Source of the DNA: Candidatus Woesearchaeota archaeon
GTDB taxonomy: Archaea > Nanobdellota > Nanobdellia > Woesearchaeales > JAHWIC01
Direction: 5' to 3'
Assembly (NCBI GenBank): GCA_019322805.1
Contig: JAHWIC010000003.1
Span: 1-64,000 of the forward strand
DNA: 64,000 nucleotides
The notes beneath the pieces were generated by a model that saw only the letters and a program-made list of their open reading frames with translations, was not told the origin of the DNA and searched no databases. A program made the translations under genes and the position numbers. This document shows positions 1-8,012 of the stretch, one piece after another; the stretch's first letter is position 1; every line of letters starts with the position of its first letter.

Positions 1-60
1 CCATCACCTCCCTAAGTTGCTCCGCCTACAAAGATATTGTTGTCCTGATTTATTTAAACT
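1..60 (-). promoter_or_regulatory. Promoter, ribosome binding site and start codon of a gene leaving the window
   Basis: On the minus strand the left arm reads TTTAAATAAA (about 50-60), then GGGAGGTG (5-12) and ATG at 4-2. A leftward gene therefore probably begins here, but only its start codon lies inside the window and nothing can be said about its product. The identical block occurs in the right arm facing the other way. Confidence 0.6.
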
Positions 61-314
61 TTACTATTAAATAAAAATCCAACAACATGGATGAATTGGA
101 GTTTTCCGAAGGAAAACTCTAATTTATTAGAGTTCGCTTTGCGAACTCCAATAAGAACTGAGTGCAGAGGAAAATCCCATACGAATTAAATTTGCCGCAG
201 GCAAATTTATGGCTTTCTTCAAAGTGTGGGATTTTCCTTTGCGAATAGGGCATTTTTGCGTAGCAAAAATGACCGTGTTCGAATCCTACGTTGTTGTTGG
301 ATTTTTATTTAATA

Positions 315-377
315 GTAAAGTTTAAATAAATCAGGACAACAATATCTTTGTAGGCGGAGCAACTTAGGGAGGTGATG
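315..377 (+). promoter_or_regulatory. Duplicated promoter and Shine-Dalgarno/ATG in right arm
   Basis: The right arm carries TTTAAATAAA around 320-330, GGGAGGTG at 367-374 and ATG at 375-377, an exact copy of the outward-facing signals at the left edge. It should recruit TBP and ribosomes like its twin but now opens onto a different sequence. Confidence 0.55.
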
Positions 378-491
378 GATACTTCGGTATTCAAAAAAGA
401 TTCTTCGGAGTCTTTTGTCCTAAGCTCTGACGCCTTATTTCTTTATTTTTCTGCCTTGGGTGCCTACATTTTAATATTTGTAGACACCTAA
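375..491 (+). CDS. 38-residue open frame behind the duplicated start site
   Basis: Starting at the ATG of the right repeat arm there is an open frame of 38 codons ending in TAA at 489-491. The first half is polar and the second half hydrophobic (around LFLYFSALGAYILIFV). It has an excellent Shine-Dalgarno, but only because that segment was duplicated. I do not recognise it. Translation is plausible; a selected function is doubtful. A weak hairpin (GGTGCCTACA against TGTAGACACC, 459-488) overlaps its end. Confidence 0.25.
   Translation: MDTSVFKKDSSESFVLSSDALFLYFSALGAYILIFVDT
422..448. repeat. Direct repeat flanking the Fic gene (first copy)
   Basis: AAGCTCTGACGCC followed by a TTTCTTTATTT-like tail occurs here and again at 1423-1448, where it spans the stop codons of the Fic gene and of the convergent SdpI-like gene. 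The two copies differ by one indel and a few substitutions. The duplicated tail implies that the Fic gene segment was inserted or duplicated next to the end of the SdpI-like gene. Confidence 0.6.
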
Positions 492-570
492 TACAGGTTC
501 TCGCCGCTTTTCCCCTTACATTTTATCTAAAATAGGAAGATTTAAATACTTTGTAAGGGTACACTTTTTT

Positions 571-1431
571 ATGGAGATTATAAAGAAAAGAAACTATTAC
601 TACCTTAAACACTCCTACAGAAGGGGGAAGAGAGTAGTAACTAAAGAGAAATATCTCGGGAGCGATATTCCTAAAAACATTGAAAAGATTAAGGACGATT
701 TCCTGAGAGAAACTAAAAAAGAGCTGTATGAAAAGCTGGCAAGGATAAAGAACAGCTTTAAGAAGACGTGGAAAAAGTATCCTGATTCTGTAAAAAAAGA
801 GTTGTTGGTAGACTTTTCAGTTAACTTTACCTATAATACAAATGCTATAGAAGGCTCGACTGTAACAAAAGAAGAAACAGAGGATATAATCAAAAGAAAG
901 ATATCTCCTAATAAGTCAATAAGGGATATTCAGGAAACAATAAGGCACTCAAGAGTTTTTCTAGAGATGTTGAATGAGAAAAAAGATCTAACTTTATCTT
1001 TGTTGTTGAAGTGGCATAAGGAGATATTCCAGGAATCAAAATCAGATATTGCAGGAAGGTTAAGAGACTATAATGTAAGGGTGGGTGATTATAGATGTCC
1101 TGACTGGCAGGATGTTAAGAATCTAATTAGAGATTTCTTTATATGGTATAATAAGAATAAAGCCAAAGAACATCCTGTTGAACTTGCAGCAATGGCTCAT
1201 TACAAATTTGTAAAGATTCATCCATTTGGAGACGGCAATGGAAGAATCGCAAGGCTTATTGCTAACTTTGTACTTAACAAACATAGATTTCCATTGATAG
1301 TTGTAGAATATAAGGATAGGAAATCATATTACCGGGCTTTGAGAAAGGCTGATAAGGAAGAATATGAGTTTACTAAGTATTTTGTGAGGAGATATTTAAG
1401 TATGTATAAGGATTACTTAAAAAAGCTCTGA
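571..1431 (+). CDS. fic: Fic family protein (AMPylation/nucleotide transferase)
   Basis: A 286-residue Fic-fold protein that probably transfers AMP (or another phosphate-containing group) from a nucleotide to target proteins. The active-site loop HPFGDGNGRIAR is at 217-228, with the catalytic His at 217 and the phosphate-binding GNGR intact. An inhibitory-helix motif TNAIEG at 90-95 (Glu94) lies N-terminal to the Fic core, the class II autoinhibited arrangement. The first 70 residues are strongly basic and predicted helical. A TATA-like GATTTAAATA about 25 nt before the ATG suggests a leaderless transcript. It is convergent with the SdpI-like gene, the two stops being a few bases apart, and direct repeats flank it. 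It could be a toxin-type or a housekeeping Fic; no antitoxin gene is adjacent. Confidence 0.9.
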   Translation: MEIIKKRNYYYLKHSYRRGKRVVTKEKYLGSDIPKNIEKIKDDFLRETKKELYEKLARIKNSFKKTWKKYPDSVKKELLVDFSVNFTYNTNAIEGSTVTKEETEDIIKRKISPNKSIRDIQETIRHSRVFLEMLNEKKDLTLSLLLKWHKEIFQESKSDIAGRLRDYNVRVGDYRCPDWQDVKNLIRDFFIWYNKNKAKEHPVELAAMAHYKFVKIHPFGDGNGRIARLIANFVLNKHRFPLIVVEYKDRKSYYRALRKADKEEYEFTKYFVRRYLSMYKDYLKKL

Positions 1432-1434
1432 CGC

Positions 1435-2070
1435 CTACCTCTTTATTTCCTTGTACTCAAAATAAGAGTAGAAAATAGGATAGAGAGCAGCAAACAAAAC
1501 AGGAATAAGGAAAATCCATATAGCATATTTTTGAATGAATATTCCTGATAAGGCAATTATTCCAGCTGCCTTAAACAGCTTTGCAGCAAGTTTATGTGTT
1601 TTCTCCCAAACAAGATTGCTGCTTAAAGTCCATGGAGTTTTTATTCCAATGAACCAGTTTCTTTTAGCGTGTTCTACAAGAATGCCAATATAATAAATTA
1701 ATATTCCAAAGGCAGGAGTAATCATTAGAGTCATGTTAAATCTATAGTTAAGGTTCCAGAGGATTGTTAATAGGTAAATATAGAACATGAATGCAATAAA
1801 GATAACAATAAACCAATCATAGTATTTTCTGAACTTTTCAACATTCTTTTTCAACGGGTCTATCCTTGGAAGGAAAATAAAAAGCAGGAAACAAGCAGTA
1901 ACTACTATAGGCATCAAAAACAAACCCCAGAACTTTGGCATATAGCCGTCAACTTCTCCTGCAGAGTTCCAGTGAGATGCCATTTTATCCGGCATTTGCG
2001 GGTAAAGGCAGATTGCTATAATGAAAGATATTATGATTATTGCTAAACCAAAAATTGTTGATTTTTTCAT
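1435..2070 (-). CDS. SdpI/DUF1648-family integral membrane protein
   Basis: A 211-residue protein with about six membrane segments. The N-terminal part has the DUF1648 pattern (YPQMPDKMASHWNSAGEVDG) and the C-terminal part the SdpI signature NWFIGIKTPWTLSSNLVWEKT, the domain order of SdpI. In Bacillus, SdpI gives immunity to the SdpC toxin and sequesters the regulator SdpR; many prokaryotes carry SdpI-like proteins without that system, and none of its partners is visible here. It is convergent with the Fic gene. A role in membrane stress or in immunity to a peptide toxin is only a guess from the family. Confidence 0.85.
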   Translation of the reverse strand: MKKSTIFGLAIIIISFIIAICLYPQMPDKMASHWNSAGEVDGYMPKFWGLFLMPIVVTACFLLFIFLPRIDPLKKNVEKFRKYYDWFIVIFIAFMFYIYLLTILWNLNYRFNMTLMITPAFGILIYYIGILVEHAKRNWFIGIKTPWTLSSNLVWEKTHKLAAKLFKAAGIIALSGIFIQKYAIWIFLIPVLFAALYPIFYSYFEYKEIKR

Positions 2071-2143
2071 GTGATGTTTGTTTATTGATTAGTTTAAAAA
2101 TCTTTTGCAAACCTTTAAATCATCGAAGACGTTACCATAGAAC

Positions 2144-2662
2144 ATGGCAGATAACTATTTCAGACCAATAAATGGTATGGAAAAGAAGATAATTGAGTCA
2201 GAGGAATTCAGGAAATGCTGTGAGTTTGGAGTAGCTAGAAAAGGCCATGCCGAAGGAAAGACAGAAGAGCACATAAGACTGATTCTGGAATATATTGAAC
2301 AAAACTATAAGGAAGACCCGGATTACGAGAGATTAAGATTATTGGCGCTTTTGCATGACATGGGTAAGTTTGAAGAAGCGGACCAATCACATGCAGTCTT
2401 ATCAGAACAAATATCTAAGAAATTCATTAAGGATAGAGGCTTATTGAGAATAATACGTATTCATGATTTCCCTTGGGCATTTTACAGGATTTTTAAGAAG
2501 AAAAAACAGTTTGATAAATATAAGTTTATAGATATATTCAAAGAGATTGACTGGAGGCTCTTAGTCAAGTTCAGGTATTGTGATAACTGCAATAGGTCTC
2601 AGGAACCCTCTATATGGTTTGAGGAGAAATGCAAGGAACTCCTGAAACCATTAGAAAAATAA
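2144..2662 (+). CDS. HD-domain phosphohydrolase, unknown substrate
   Basis: A 172-residue single-domain HD-superfamily protein. The HD doublet is in LLHDMGK at 71-75, with upstream His residues (His35, His43) and later His83 and His107-Asp108 completing a probable metal site. Such proteins hydrolyse nucleotides or other phosphate esters; the sequence does not reveal the substrate. The C-terminus has a CDNC motif of unclear meaning. A TTTAAATC element about 30 nt upstream fits a leaderless promoter. It stands alone, divergent from the SdpI-like gene. Confidence 0.75.
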   Translation: MADNYFRPINGMEKKIIESEEFRKCCEFGVARKGHAEGKTEEHIRLILEYIEQNYKEDPDYERLRLLALLHDMGKFEEADQSHAVLSEQISKKFIKDRGLLRIIRIHDFPWAFYRIFKKKKQFDKYKFIDIFKEIDWRLLVKFRYCDNCNRSQEPSIWFEEKCKELLKPLEK

Positions 2663-2753
2663 AATCCTTTTATTCCAATAAGAATATTCTTAACAAAAAT
2701 ATATTTAAATAGGACTTAAGAAGGATTCCTTAACAAATGAAAAGGTGGTATTT

Positions 2754-3962
2754 ATGAAGAAAGATGGAAAGTATTTGTTTACTTCTGAGTCTGTTACAGA
2801 AGGACACCCTGACAAAGTCTGCGACCAGATATCTGACGGAATCCTGGATGCTATATACAAGGATGATCCAAATGCGCGAGTTGCAGTTGAGGCTTTAACA
2901 ACAACAGGCCTTGTTATTGTGTCTGGCGAAGTTACAACAAAATCTTATGTTGATGTACAGAAGATTGTAAGAAATACAATAAAGAAGATTGGCTATACAA
3001 AGGCAGAGTATGGCTTTAATTCTGAGGATGTTGGTGTGTTAAGTTCAATCCATGAGCAAAGCCCTGATATTTCTTTAGGTGTAACACAGACTGAGTCACA
3101 TGAGCAGGGTGCTGGTGACCAGGGAATGATGTTTGGTTATGCAACTAATGAAACTAAAGAGCTTATGCCTTTGCCTATATTGCTTGCGCATAAATTATGC
3201 ATGAAATTAGCAGAAGTCAGGAAGAATAAAACCTTAAAGTATCTAAGGCCTGATGGAAAAAGCCAGGTTACTGTTGAGTATCACGATGGAACCCCAAAAA
3301 AAGTAACAACTGTTGTTATTGCAGCACAGCATGACCCTGATGCTACAGAAGACCAAGTTAAGAAAGATGTTACCGAGAAAGTAATCAAGCCAGTTTGTGG
3401 TAAATGGCTAACAGAAGATACAGTCATCCATGTTAATTCAACTGGAAGGTTTGTGATTGGCGGTCCTCCAGGAGACACAGGCTTGACAGGAAGAAAGATA
3501 ATTGTTGATACTTATGGCGGCCATGGCTCTCATGGCGGCGGCTGTTTCTCTGGAAAAGACCCAAGCAAGGTAGATAGATCAGCATCTTATATGTGCAGGT
3601 ATATAGCGAAGAACATTGTTGCAGCAGGCCTCGCTGATAAATGCGAGGTGCAGCTTGCGTATTCCATTGGAGTTGCAAAACCAGTTTCTGTTCTGGTGCA
3701 CTGTTTTGGAACAAGCAGGATACCAGAAGATAAGATTGCAGAGCTTGTTGAGAATCATTTCCCATTAAAGCCATCAGAGATTATTAACCACCTTGATTTG
3801 AGGAGACCGATCTACCAGAAAACAGCTGCTTACGGCCACTTTGGCAGAGATGACCCAGACTTTACCTGGGAGAAAACAGACAAGGCTGAGCTGCTGAAAG
3901 AAGAAGCTGGTAAACTGCACAAGCCTGAGAAGACTGGGAAGGAAGTTCCGCTGGATGAGTAG
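2754..3962 (+). CDS. metK: S-adenosylmethionine synthetase, bacterial type
   Basis: A 402-residue enzyme making S-adenosylmethionine from ATP and methionine. It has the bacterial/eukaryotic MAT signature set: [20 protein letters not shown] at the N-terminus, [12 protein letters not shown] in the middle and [22 protein letters not shown] near the C-terminal third (quoted here in parts: [20 protein letters not shown]). Archaea normally use an unrelated-looking MAT family, so this is a bacterial-type gene. The start is the ATG at 2754: AAAGGTGG sits 5 nt before it, and the in-frame GTG at 2745 lies inside that Shine-Dalgarno. TATTTAAATAG at 2701-2712 is the probable TATA box. Confidence 0.95.
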   Translation: MKKDGKYLFTSESVTEGHPDKVCDQISDGILDAIYKDDPNARVAVEALTTTGLVIVSGEVTTKSYVDVQKIVRNTIKKIGYTKAEYGFNSEDVGVLSSIHEQSPDISLGVTQTESHEQGAGDQGMMFGYATNETKELMPLPILLAHKLCMKLAEVRKNKTLKYLRPDGKSQVTVEYHDGTPKKVTTVVIAAQHDPDATEDQVKKDVTEKVIKPVCGKWLTEDTVIHVNSTGRFVIGGPPGDTGLTGRKIIVDTYGGHGSHGGGCFSGKDPSKVDRSASYMCRYIAKNIVAAGLADKCEVQLAYSIGVAKPVSVLVHCFGTSRIPEDKIAELVENHFPLKPSEIINHLDLRRPIYQKTAAYGHFGRDDPDFTWEKTDKAELLKEEAGKLHKPEKTGKEVPLDE

Positions 3963-3983
3963 ATTTTTTATTTTTTCAATTAA

Positions 3984-4015
3984 CTTTTTAAATATAATTC
4001 TATATCTTCTTTTGT
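3984..4015 (+). promoter_or_regulatory. Archaeal TATA promoter of the sigma factor gene
   Basis: TTTTTAAATATAA lies about 25 nt before the ATG of the sigma-70 gene with no Shine-Dalgarno between them, the layout of a leaderless archaeal transcript. It indicates that the bacterial-type sigma gene is itself expressed from a TBP/TFB promoter. Confidence 0.6.
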
Positions 4016-5683
4016 ATGAGGGAGCCAGCACTTAAATTAGATTATCCAGATTTGAACCCGATAGAGGGCAATAGTGTAAATCAAATTATTGAAGGGGCTA
4101 GAAATGATGGCGCTATTTCTTATGGGTTACTTAATGACAGATTACCTTCAAGCATTACTAGGCCAGGACAGATTGATGCGGTTCTTTCAAGGCTTGATGA
4201 AGAAGGCATTGATTTAGTAACCGAGATGGAGCTTAGAAAGAGGCGTTCAAGGCCTGATCCCGAGAGAATCATGGTTGATAAAGAGTCAAATCTATCAGAT
4301 GCTGTGAGGATATATCTCGAACAGATGGGTGGCTATCGGCTGCTTACCCAAGATGAAGAAATAAGGTTGTCAAAAGGATTAGAAATATACTATAAGCACT
4401 TTGTCAGGGCTATCCTCCGGTCTTATGAAGGGCTCAAGGCACTTAACGAACATTACGAGAGAGTTATAGATCACTATATGGGTAGCGAATCTAGAAAATC
4501 ACGAGAGCCAGAGGCTATAACCAAAATAAAGGAATACAATGAAGAAGTTAGAAAGAAACTTGAGTTGATCAGAGAAATTAATGCAGAGCTTTGTTTAAGG
4601 AGAACATCAGAGAGGAGAAAAAGAGAACTCAGGGAACTTAGAAGACAAATTATAAGAAAAGAAGCAGATTCACTTGAGGAATCGTTCTATTTGGATTATC
4701 AACCTGCCAGAGTCAAGGATTGGGTTTTGACTTCAGTGATGGAAAAATATGCTGAAGCTACTACAAAGGTTGGGCATTATGAAGGTAGGTTAAAAGAAGA
4801 AAGGAGAACAAGAAATGATCCTAAGGAAGTCTCAAGGCTTGAAACAAGGATCGACAGATTAAAAAGACAGTATTCAGATGAATTTGGTGAGGATTGGAAG
4901 TATGTACAGATAAGACATGCATTGCTACAAAAAAGATCCAAAGCTACTGCAGCATTAGTGAAGAGACTTACGCAGGGAAACCTTCGGCTTGTTGTAAGTA
5001 TTGCAAAAAAATATAGGAATAGGGGATTACCTTTCCTTGATTTGATCCAGGAAGGAAATGGCGGTTTAATGAAAGCTATTTGGAAATATGAATATAGGAG
5101 GGGCTATAAATTTTCAACATATGCAACATGGTGGATAAAGCAAGCTATAAGCAGAGCTATAATTAATAATGCAAGAACAATAAGGATACCTGCACATATG
5201 ATTGAAACGATGTCGCGCTTTCGCAAGACATCAAGGGACCTTATGCAAAGGATTGGGCATGAGCCTACAGTAGATGAGCTTGCTAAAGAGGCAGAACTTC
5301 CAATATCTGAAGTGCAGCGTCTCATGCAAATATCCAAGTACCCTGTAAGCCTTGATAGGCCTATAGGAGATTCAAAAGATACATACTTTGGAGACTTTAT
5401 TGAAGATAAAGATGTTGCAAGCCCTATAGTTGTAGCCTCTCACTACCAATTAGCAAATAAGATCAATGAGGTATTAGATACGCTCACATACAGAGAAAGA
5501 GAAGTAGTAAAAATGAGATTTGGAGTTGGTTATGACCAAGACTTTACTTTAGACGCAGTTGGAAGAAGATTTAAGGTTACAAGAGAAAGGATAAGGCAGA
5601 TTGTGGCAAAAGCTATGAGGAAATTGCAGCATCCAGTTAGGTCAAGAGAACTGGAAGGTTTCTTAGACGAAAGAGTTTCTTAG
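4016..5683 (+). CDS. rpoD: Full-length primary sigma-70 factor (RpoD-like)
   Basis: A 555-residue protein with the whole architecture of a bacterial primary sigma factor. Region 1.1-like fold at about 20-70 (GAISYGLLNDRLP, then QIDAVLSRLDEEGI); region 1.2 at 91-122; a long charged non-conserved insert at about 140-300; region 2 at 308-385 with NLRLVVSIAKKYRNRGL, FLDLIQEGN (core-binding) and FSTYATWWIKQA (-10 melting aromatics); region 3 at about 390-460; region 4 at 476-555 with VTRERIRQIVAKAMRKL (-35 recognition helix). Key DNA- and core-contact residues look conserved. Complete sigma factors have been reported in archaeal single-cell genomes (Rinke et al. 2013, from memory). The flanking genes and promoter are archaeal-style. 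How it works with an archaeal RNA polymerase that also uses RpoF (encoded at 8878) and TBP/TFB is unknown. Confidence 0.95.
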   Translation: MREPALKLDYPDLNPIEGNSVNQIIEGARNDGAISYGLLNDRLPSSITRPGQIDAVLSRLDEEGIDLVTEMELRKRRSRPDPERIMVDKESNLSDAVRIYLEQMGGYRLLTQDEEIRLSKGLEIYYKHFVRAILRSYEGLKALNEHYERVIDHYMGSESRKSREPEAITKIKEYNEEVRKKLELIREINAELCLRRTSERRKRELRELRRQIIRKEADSLEESFYLDYQPARVKDWVLTSVMEKYAEATTKVGHYEGRLKEERRTRNDPKEVSRLETRIDRLKRQYSDEFGEDWKYVQIRHALLQKRSKATAALVKRLTQGNLRLVVSIAKKYRNRGLPFLDLIQEGNGGLMKAIWKYEYRRGYKFSTYATWWIKQAISRAIINNARTIRIPAHMIETMSRFRKTSRDLMQRIGHEPTVDELAKEAELPISEVQRLMQISKYPVSLDRPIGDSKDTYFGDFIEDKDVASPIVVASHYQLANKINEVLDTLTYREREVVKMRFGVGYDQDFTLDAVGRRFKVTRERIRQIVAKAMRKLQHPVRSRELEGFLDERVS

Positions 5684-5719
5684 AAAATTATTTATAACCC
5701 AAGCTCTGTAAAATTAAGT

Positions 5720-6055
5720 ATGATAGAATCCTATTCATTCGGAACTATAAGAATTAATGGTAGGGCATATAGTAATGATGTTATAATAGCAGGAGATAAA
5801 ATAATTAATTGGTTTCGGGAAGAGGGGCATAACGCAAGGATTATTGATTTTAAGAATATCCCCAATAATGATGAGGTTTTGGTTATTGGAACTGGTGCTA
5901 ATGGTGTTATGAAGGTTTCTGAAGAGGTTGTTGATTATTTTAAGGATAAGAATGTTGAGTTAATAATCAAGCCAACAGGAGAGGCAGTTAAAACTTTTAA
6001 TCAATTAAAGAAACAAAATAAAAAAGTTGCTGGTGCATTTCATCTGACTTGTTAA
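5720..6055 (+). CDS. Mth938-like domain protein
   Basis: A 111-residue protein of the Mth938/DUF498 family (related to the eukaryotic AAMDC and NDUFAF3 proteins). The hallmarks are YSFGTIRINGRAYSNDVII near the N-terminus, VLVIGTGANGVMKVSEE in the middle and the C-terminal AGAFHLTC. The biochemical role in archaea is not established. It starts 36 nt after the sigma factor stop with a short AT-rich spacer (AAATTATTTATAA), so it may have its own promoter. Confidence 0.85.
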   Translation: MIESYSFGTIRINGRAYSNDVIIAGDKIINWFREEGHNARIIDFKNIPNNDEVLVIGTGANGVMKVSEEVVDYFKDKNVELIIKPTGEAVKTFNQLKKQNKKVAGAFHLTC

Positions 6056-6127
6056 TCCATTGTAAACACATTGTAAAGATTATGAATATTCTCAATACCT
6101 TTATAAACTTTTGAGATATACTACTCT

Positions 6128-7249
6128 TTGGGGGTACAATTGTTAGATTCACCTAAGCTGATTTTGCCAAGCTCTGTTTCTGAAGAAAGAAAACTAGCAT
6201 TAGAACCAAAGATAATTACCTTAGCAGATATTATAGGAGAACATGAGCTCTCTCCTGTTATAGAACAGAGGGGTAGAGAATTAGCTGATATATTAGAAAG
6301 CCATAAGGAACAAGTAGCAGGAGAGTCAGGTCTTGTGGCGATCCCTAAGCTGAGACTTCAAAGACTCTATGGTTATCTTGATAAACTATTTGGCCGCGAT
6401 TCTGAGGAGGGCTCAATACACTGCAAGTTGATGTATGGCATAGTGGCTTATCTTGCTGCTGAACTTGGTATAAAGGGTGCTGGTAAATTGCATAGGGCTG
6501 GTTATGCCGCTGTTCTGCATGATATAGGCAAGGCTGCACTTCCAGCTACTGTAATGGAAGCAGTTGAGCATGGTGATGATTTCACCCCACAATTGCGTGA
6601 GCTTATGAAGGTGCATGTATTGACTGGTTATATTATTGCTGAGATGGCAACCAGGAATGTTCCTGGTTTGAGGGGGATTGCTTCTCTGATTTTATGCCAT
6701 CATGAGGAGTTTGAGGGGCTTGGTTATGTTGGTCTGACAGGAAAAGGAGATAAAGTGCCTTTAGGAAATGAAGATGAGATACCCTTAGTGAGCATGATTA
6801 TTTCTGTTGTGGATTCTTATTTAGCTGTAGTCCGTAAAAGAGATTATGACCCAAGGAGTCCGCCAGAAGCAACTCTGCAAGAGCTGCTTAGGGGCGCTTA
6901 CCTACCGTTTAATGAAGATGTATTGAGAGAATTTAATAAAGATAAATTAGAGGAATTAAAGGCTCGTTATAAAGAGAAATATAGAGAAGGTTGGGAAACT
7001 GCATATAAAGGAGTATTAGTAACGAAGCTGGAAGGTAACACAAGAGAAGGTAGACGTATTCCTGGCGGATTTAGGTGGAACTATCAAGAATTGATCCTTA
7101 GAGGTTCTGTTGAAGAGCTTGAGAGGGCTTATACGCAGGTAAGGCTTTCTCGTGAGAGAAAATATTATCCTATAGTTGTTAACACTTTCATAAAACTAGT
7201 GAGGGAGCATCCTGAGATATTAAGGAAAGTGGTAGAACAAGCGCAATAG
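6128..7249 (+). CDS. HD-GYP-like phosphohydrolase
   Basis: A 373-residue protein with a central HD-GYP-like domain: HDIGKAALP at 131-139, His163, the HH pair at 191-192 and D229, with a degenerate GYP loop reading GYVG at 199-202. HD-GYP proteins of bacteria hydrolyse cyclic di-GMP; the altered GYP loop and archaeal setting make the substrate uncertain. About 90 N-terminal and 130 C-terminal residues match no family I know. The start is taken as TTG at 6128, 20 nt after a CTTTATAAAC TATA box; a second TTG lies 12 nt on and no ATG fits. HD-GYP genes are rare in archaea. Confidence 0.75.
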   Translation: MGVQLLDSPKLILPSSVSEERKLALEPKIITLADIIGEHELSPVIEQRGRELADILESHKEQVAGESGLVAIPKLRLQRLYGYLDKLFGRDSEEGSIHCKLMYGIVAYLAAELGIKGAGKLHRAGYAAVLHDIGKAALPATVMEAVEHGDDFTPQLRELMKVHVLTGYIIAEMATRNVPGLRGIASLILCHHEEFEGLGYVGLTGKGDKVPLGNEDEIPLVSMIISVVDSYLAVVRKRDYDPRSPPEATLQELLRGAYLPFNEDVLREFNKDKLEELKARYKEKYREGWETAYKGVLVTKLEGNTREGRRIPGGFRWNYQELILRGSVEELERAYTQVRLSRERKYYPIVVNTFIKLVREHPEILRKVVEQAQ

Positions 7250-7251
7250 AA

Positions 7252-7770
7252 CTATAACTTACTCTTCTCAGCTTTATCAGATATAATGGCAGAATTCCCG
7301 CTGGGATCTTCAATTATGAGCTTCATCTTTTCCTGCCCCCACATTACCTTCATGAGTTTCTTTAATTGATTCTTTGCTTTTTTCTTTGCAGAATCATCCT
7401 CTTCTGCATCACGAAGTTTTTCAATCTGCTCTTTAATCCTGGTTAAAACACCTTCAATATTTGTAACATAACCGTTTGATGCAGGCCCTGGCGTGACAGT
7501 TGCCATATGGGGAATTTTAATAGTTGCTTCAGAGGATTTTACAACTCGAACCTTCATATCTTCTTCAGAGCTGATCTCGAATGTGTATCTGCATGGTTCT
7601 TTGCGCTCAGCCGCTTCAACATCAGCTTTATTGAAGCTGCAGTTTGAGCAGCTCATTGAGAAAACAAATACCTTACCAAAGTACGGCACCTCTGTTTCTT
7701 CTTCCATTAGCGTCAGTGTCTTCTGCCTGCACATTGGGCACGTTTCTTTCTCGACCGTCTCTTTAGCCAT
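7252..7770 (-). CDS. ZPR1-type zinc finger protein
   Basis: A 172-residue archaeal ZPR1 homologue. The zinc finger CPMC...CSNC is at about 12-43 followed by the conserved FNKADVEAAE and the TPGPASNGYVTNIEGVL segment typical of the ZPR1 fold. Eukaryotic ZPR1 binds and helps fold elongation factor 1A; the archaeal role is presumed similar but untested. It is convergent with the HD-GYP-like gene. The acidic, lysine-rich tail is simple in composition. Confidence 0.9.
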   Translation of the reverse strand: MAKETVEKETCPMCRQKTLTLMEEETEVPYFGKVFVFSMSCSNCSFNKADVEAAERKEPCRYTFEISSEEDMKVRVVKSSEATIKIPHMATVTPGPASNGYVTNIEGVLTRIKEQIEKLRDAEEDDSAKKKAKNQLKKLMKVMWGQEKMKLIIEDPSGNSAIISDKAEKSKL

Positions 7771-7837
7771 AAAACGCGAAGAAATAAGTTGATATTTATA
7801 GTTTTCTATTTGTTAAGTTGATTTCAATTTTGAATAT

Positions 7838-7965
7838 AATCATTAGAAAAATCATCAATAGGAAAAAAATCAATAAACGAAAAAAATAATTCTGATTTTT
7901 GCTTTATTCCTTTACTTAAAGCAAATCAGAATTATTTTTTTAATGATATTTCTTTTTAATGATTT
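7838..7965 (+). repeat. R1 repeat, copy A (short form)
   Basis: An AT-rich element between the ZPR1 and sepF genes. It has the AATCAATAAACGAAAAA lead-in and the first R1 stem-loop in long form: 7881-7906 pairs with 7915-7940 (ATAATTCTGATTTTTGCTTTA against TAAAGCAAATCAGAATTAT, two unpaired bases). The second and third R1 stems are absent, so this is a deleted or minimal copy. Because it lies downstream of sepF it could also end that transcript. Confidence 0.7.
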
Positions 7966-8012
7966 AATTTTTCTATTGTTTAAAACCTAAAAAAGAATTA
8001 TTATTGCGGCTT

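Larger units (their letters stand above)
1..378. repeat. 86-bp inverted repeat enclosing nested hairpins
   Basis: Bases 1-86 are the exact reverse complement of 293-378, and the left arm may extend past the window edge. Each arm carries an AT-rich TATA-like box, a GGGAGGTG Shine-Dalgarno and an ATG, both facing outward, so the repeat duplicates a gene's promoter and start site in opposite directions. The 206 bp between the arms is packed with fold-backs: 99-119 (GAGTTTTCC stem, GAA loop), 130-148 (GAGTTCGC stem), 169-238 (GGAAAATCCCA stem enclosing a second hairpin at 188-208) and 251-271 (CATTTTTGC stem). No coding potential is evident inside. It could be a palindromic mobile remnant or an inverted duplication of the 5' end of the gene lying left of the window. 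Confidence 0.9.

Noticed and set aside
1..12. ATCACCTCC resembles the 3' end of 16S rRNA
   Set aside because: The surrounding sequence has no rRNA features; on the minus strand it reads as a Shine-Dalgarno followed by ATG, and the same block recurs in the right repeat arm.
272..290. GTGTTCGAATCC looks like a tRNA T-arm
   Set aside because: No complementary stem follows and no acceptor or D-arm can be found on either side.
3281..3774. Long minus-strand frames opposite metK
   Set aside because: They are shadows of a strongly conserved plus-strand gene and have no ribosome sites or recognisable product.
4016..5683. Sigma factor as contaminating bacterial contig
   Set aside because: Flanking genes, AT-rich composition and a TATA-type leaderless promoter are continuous with the archaeal background; read-level proof is still needed.
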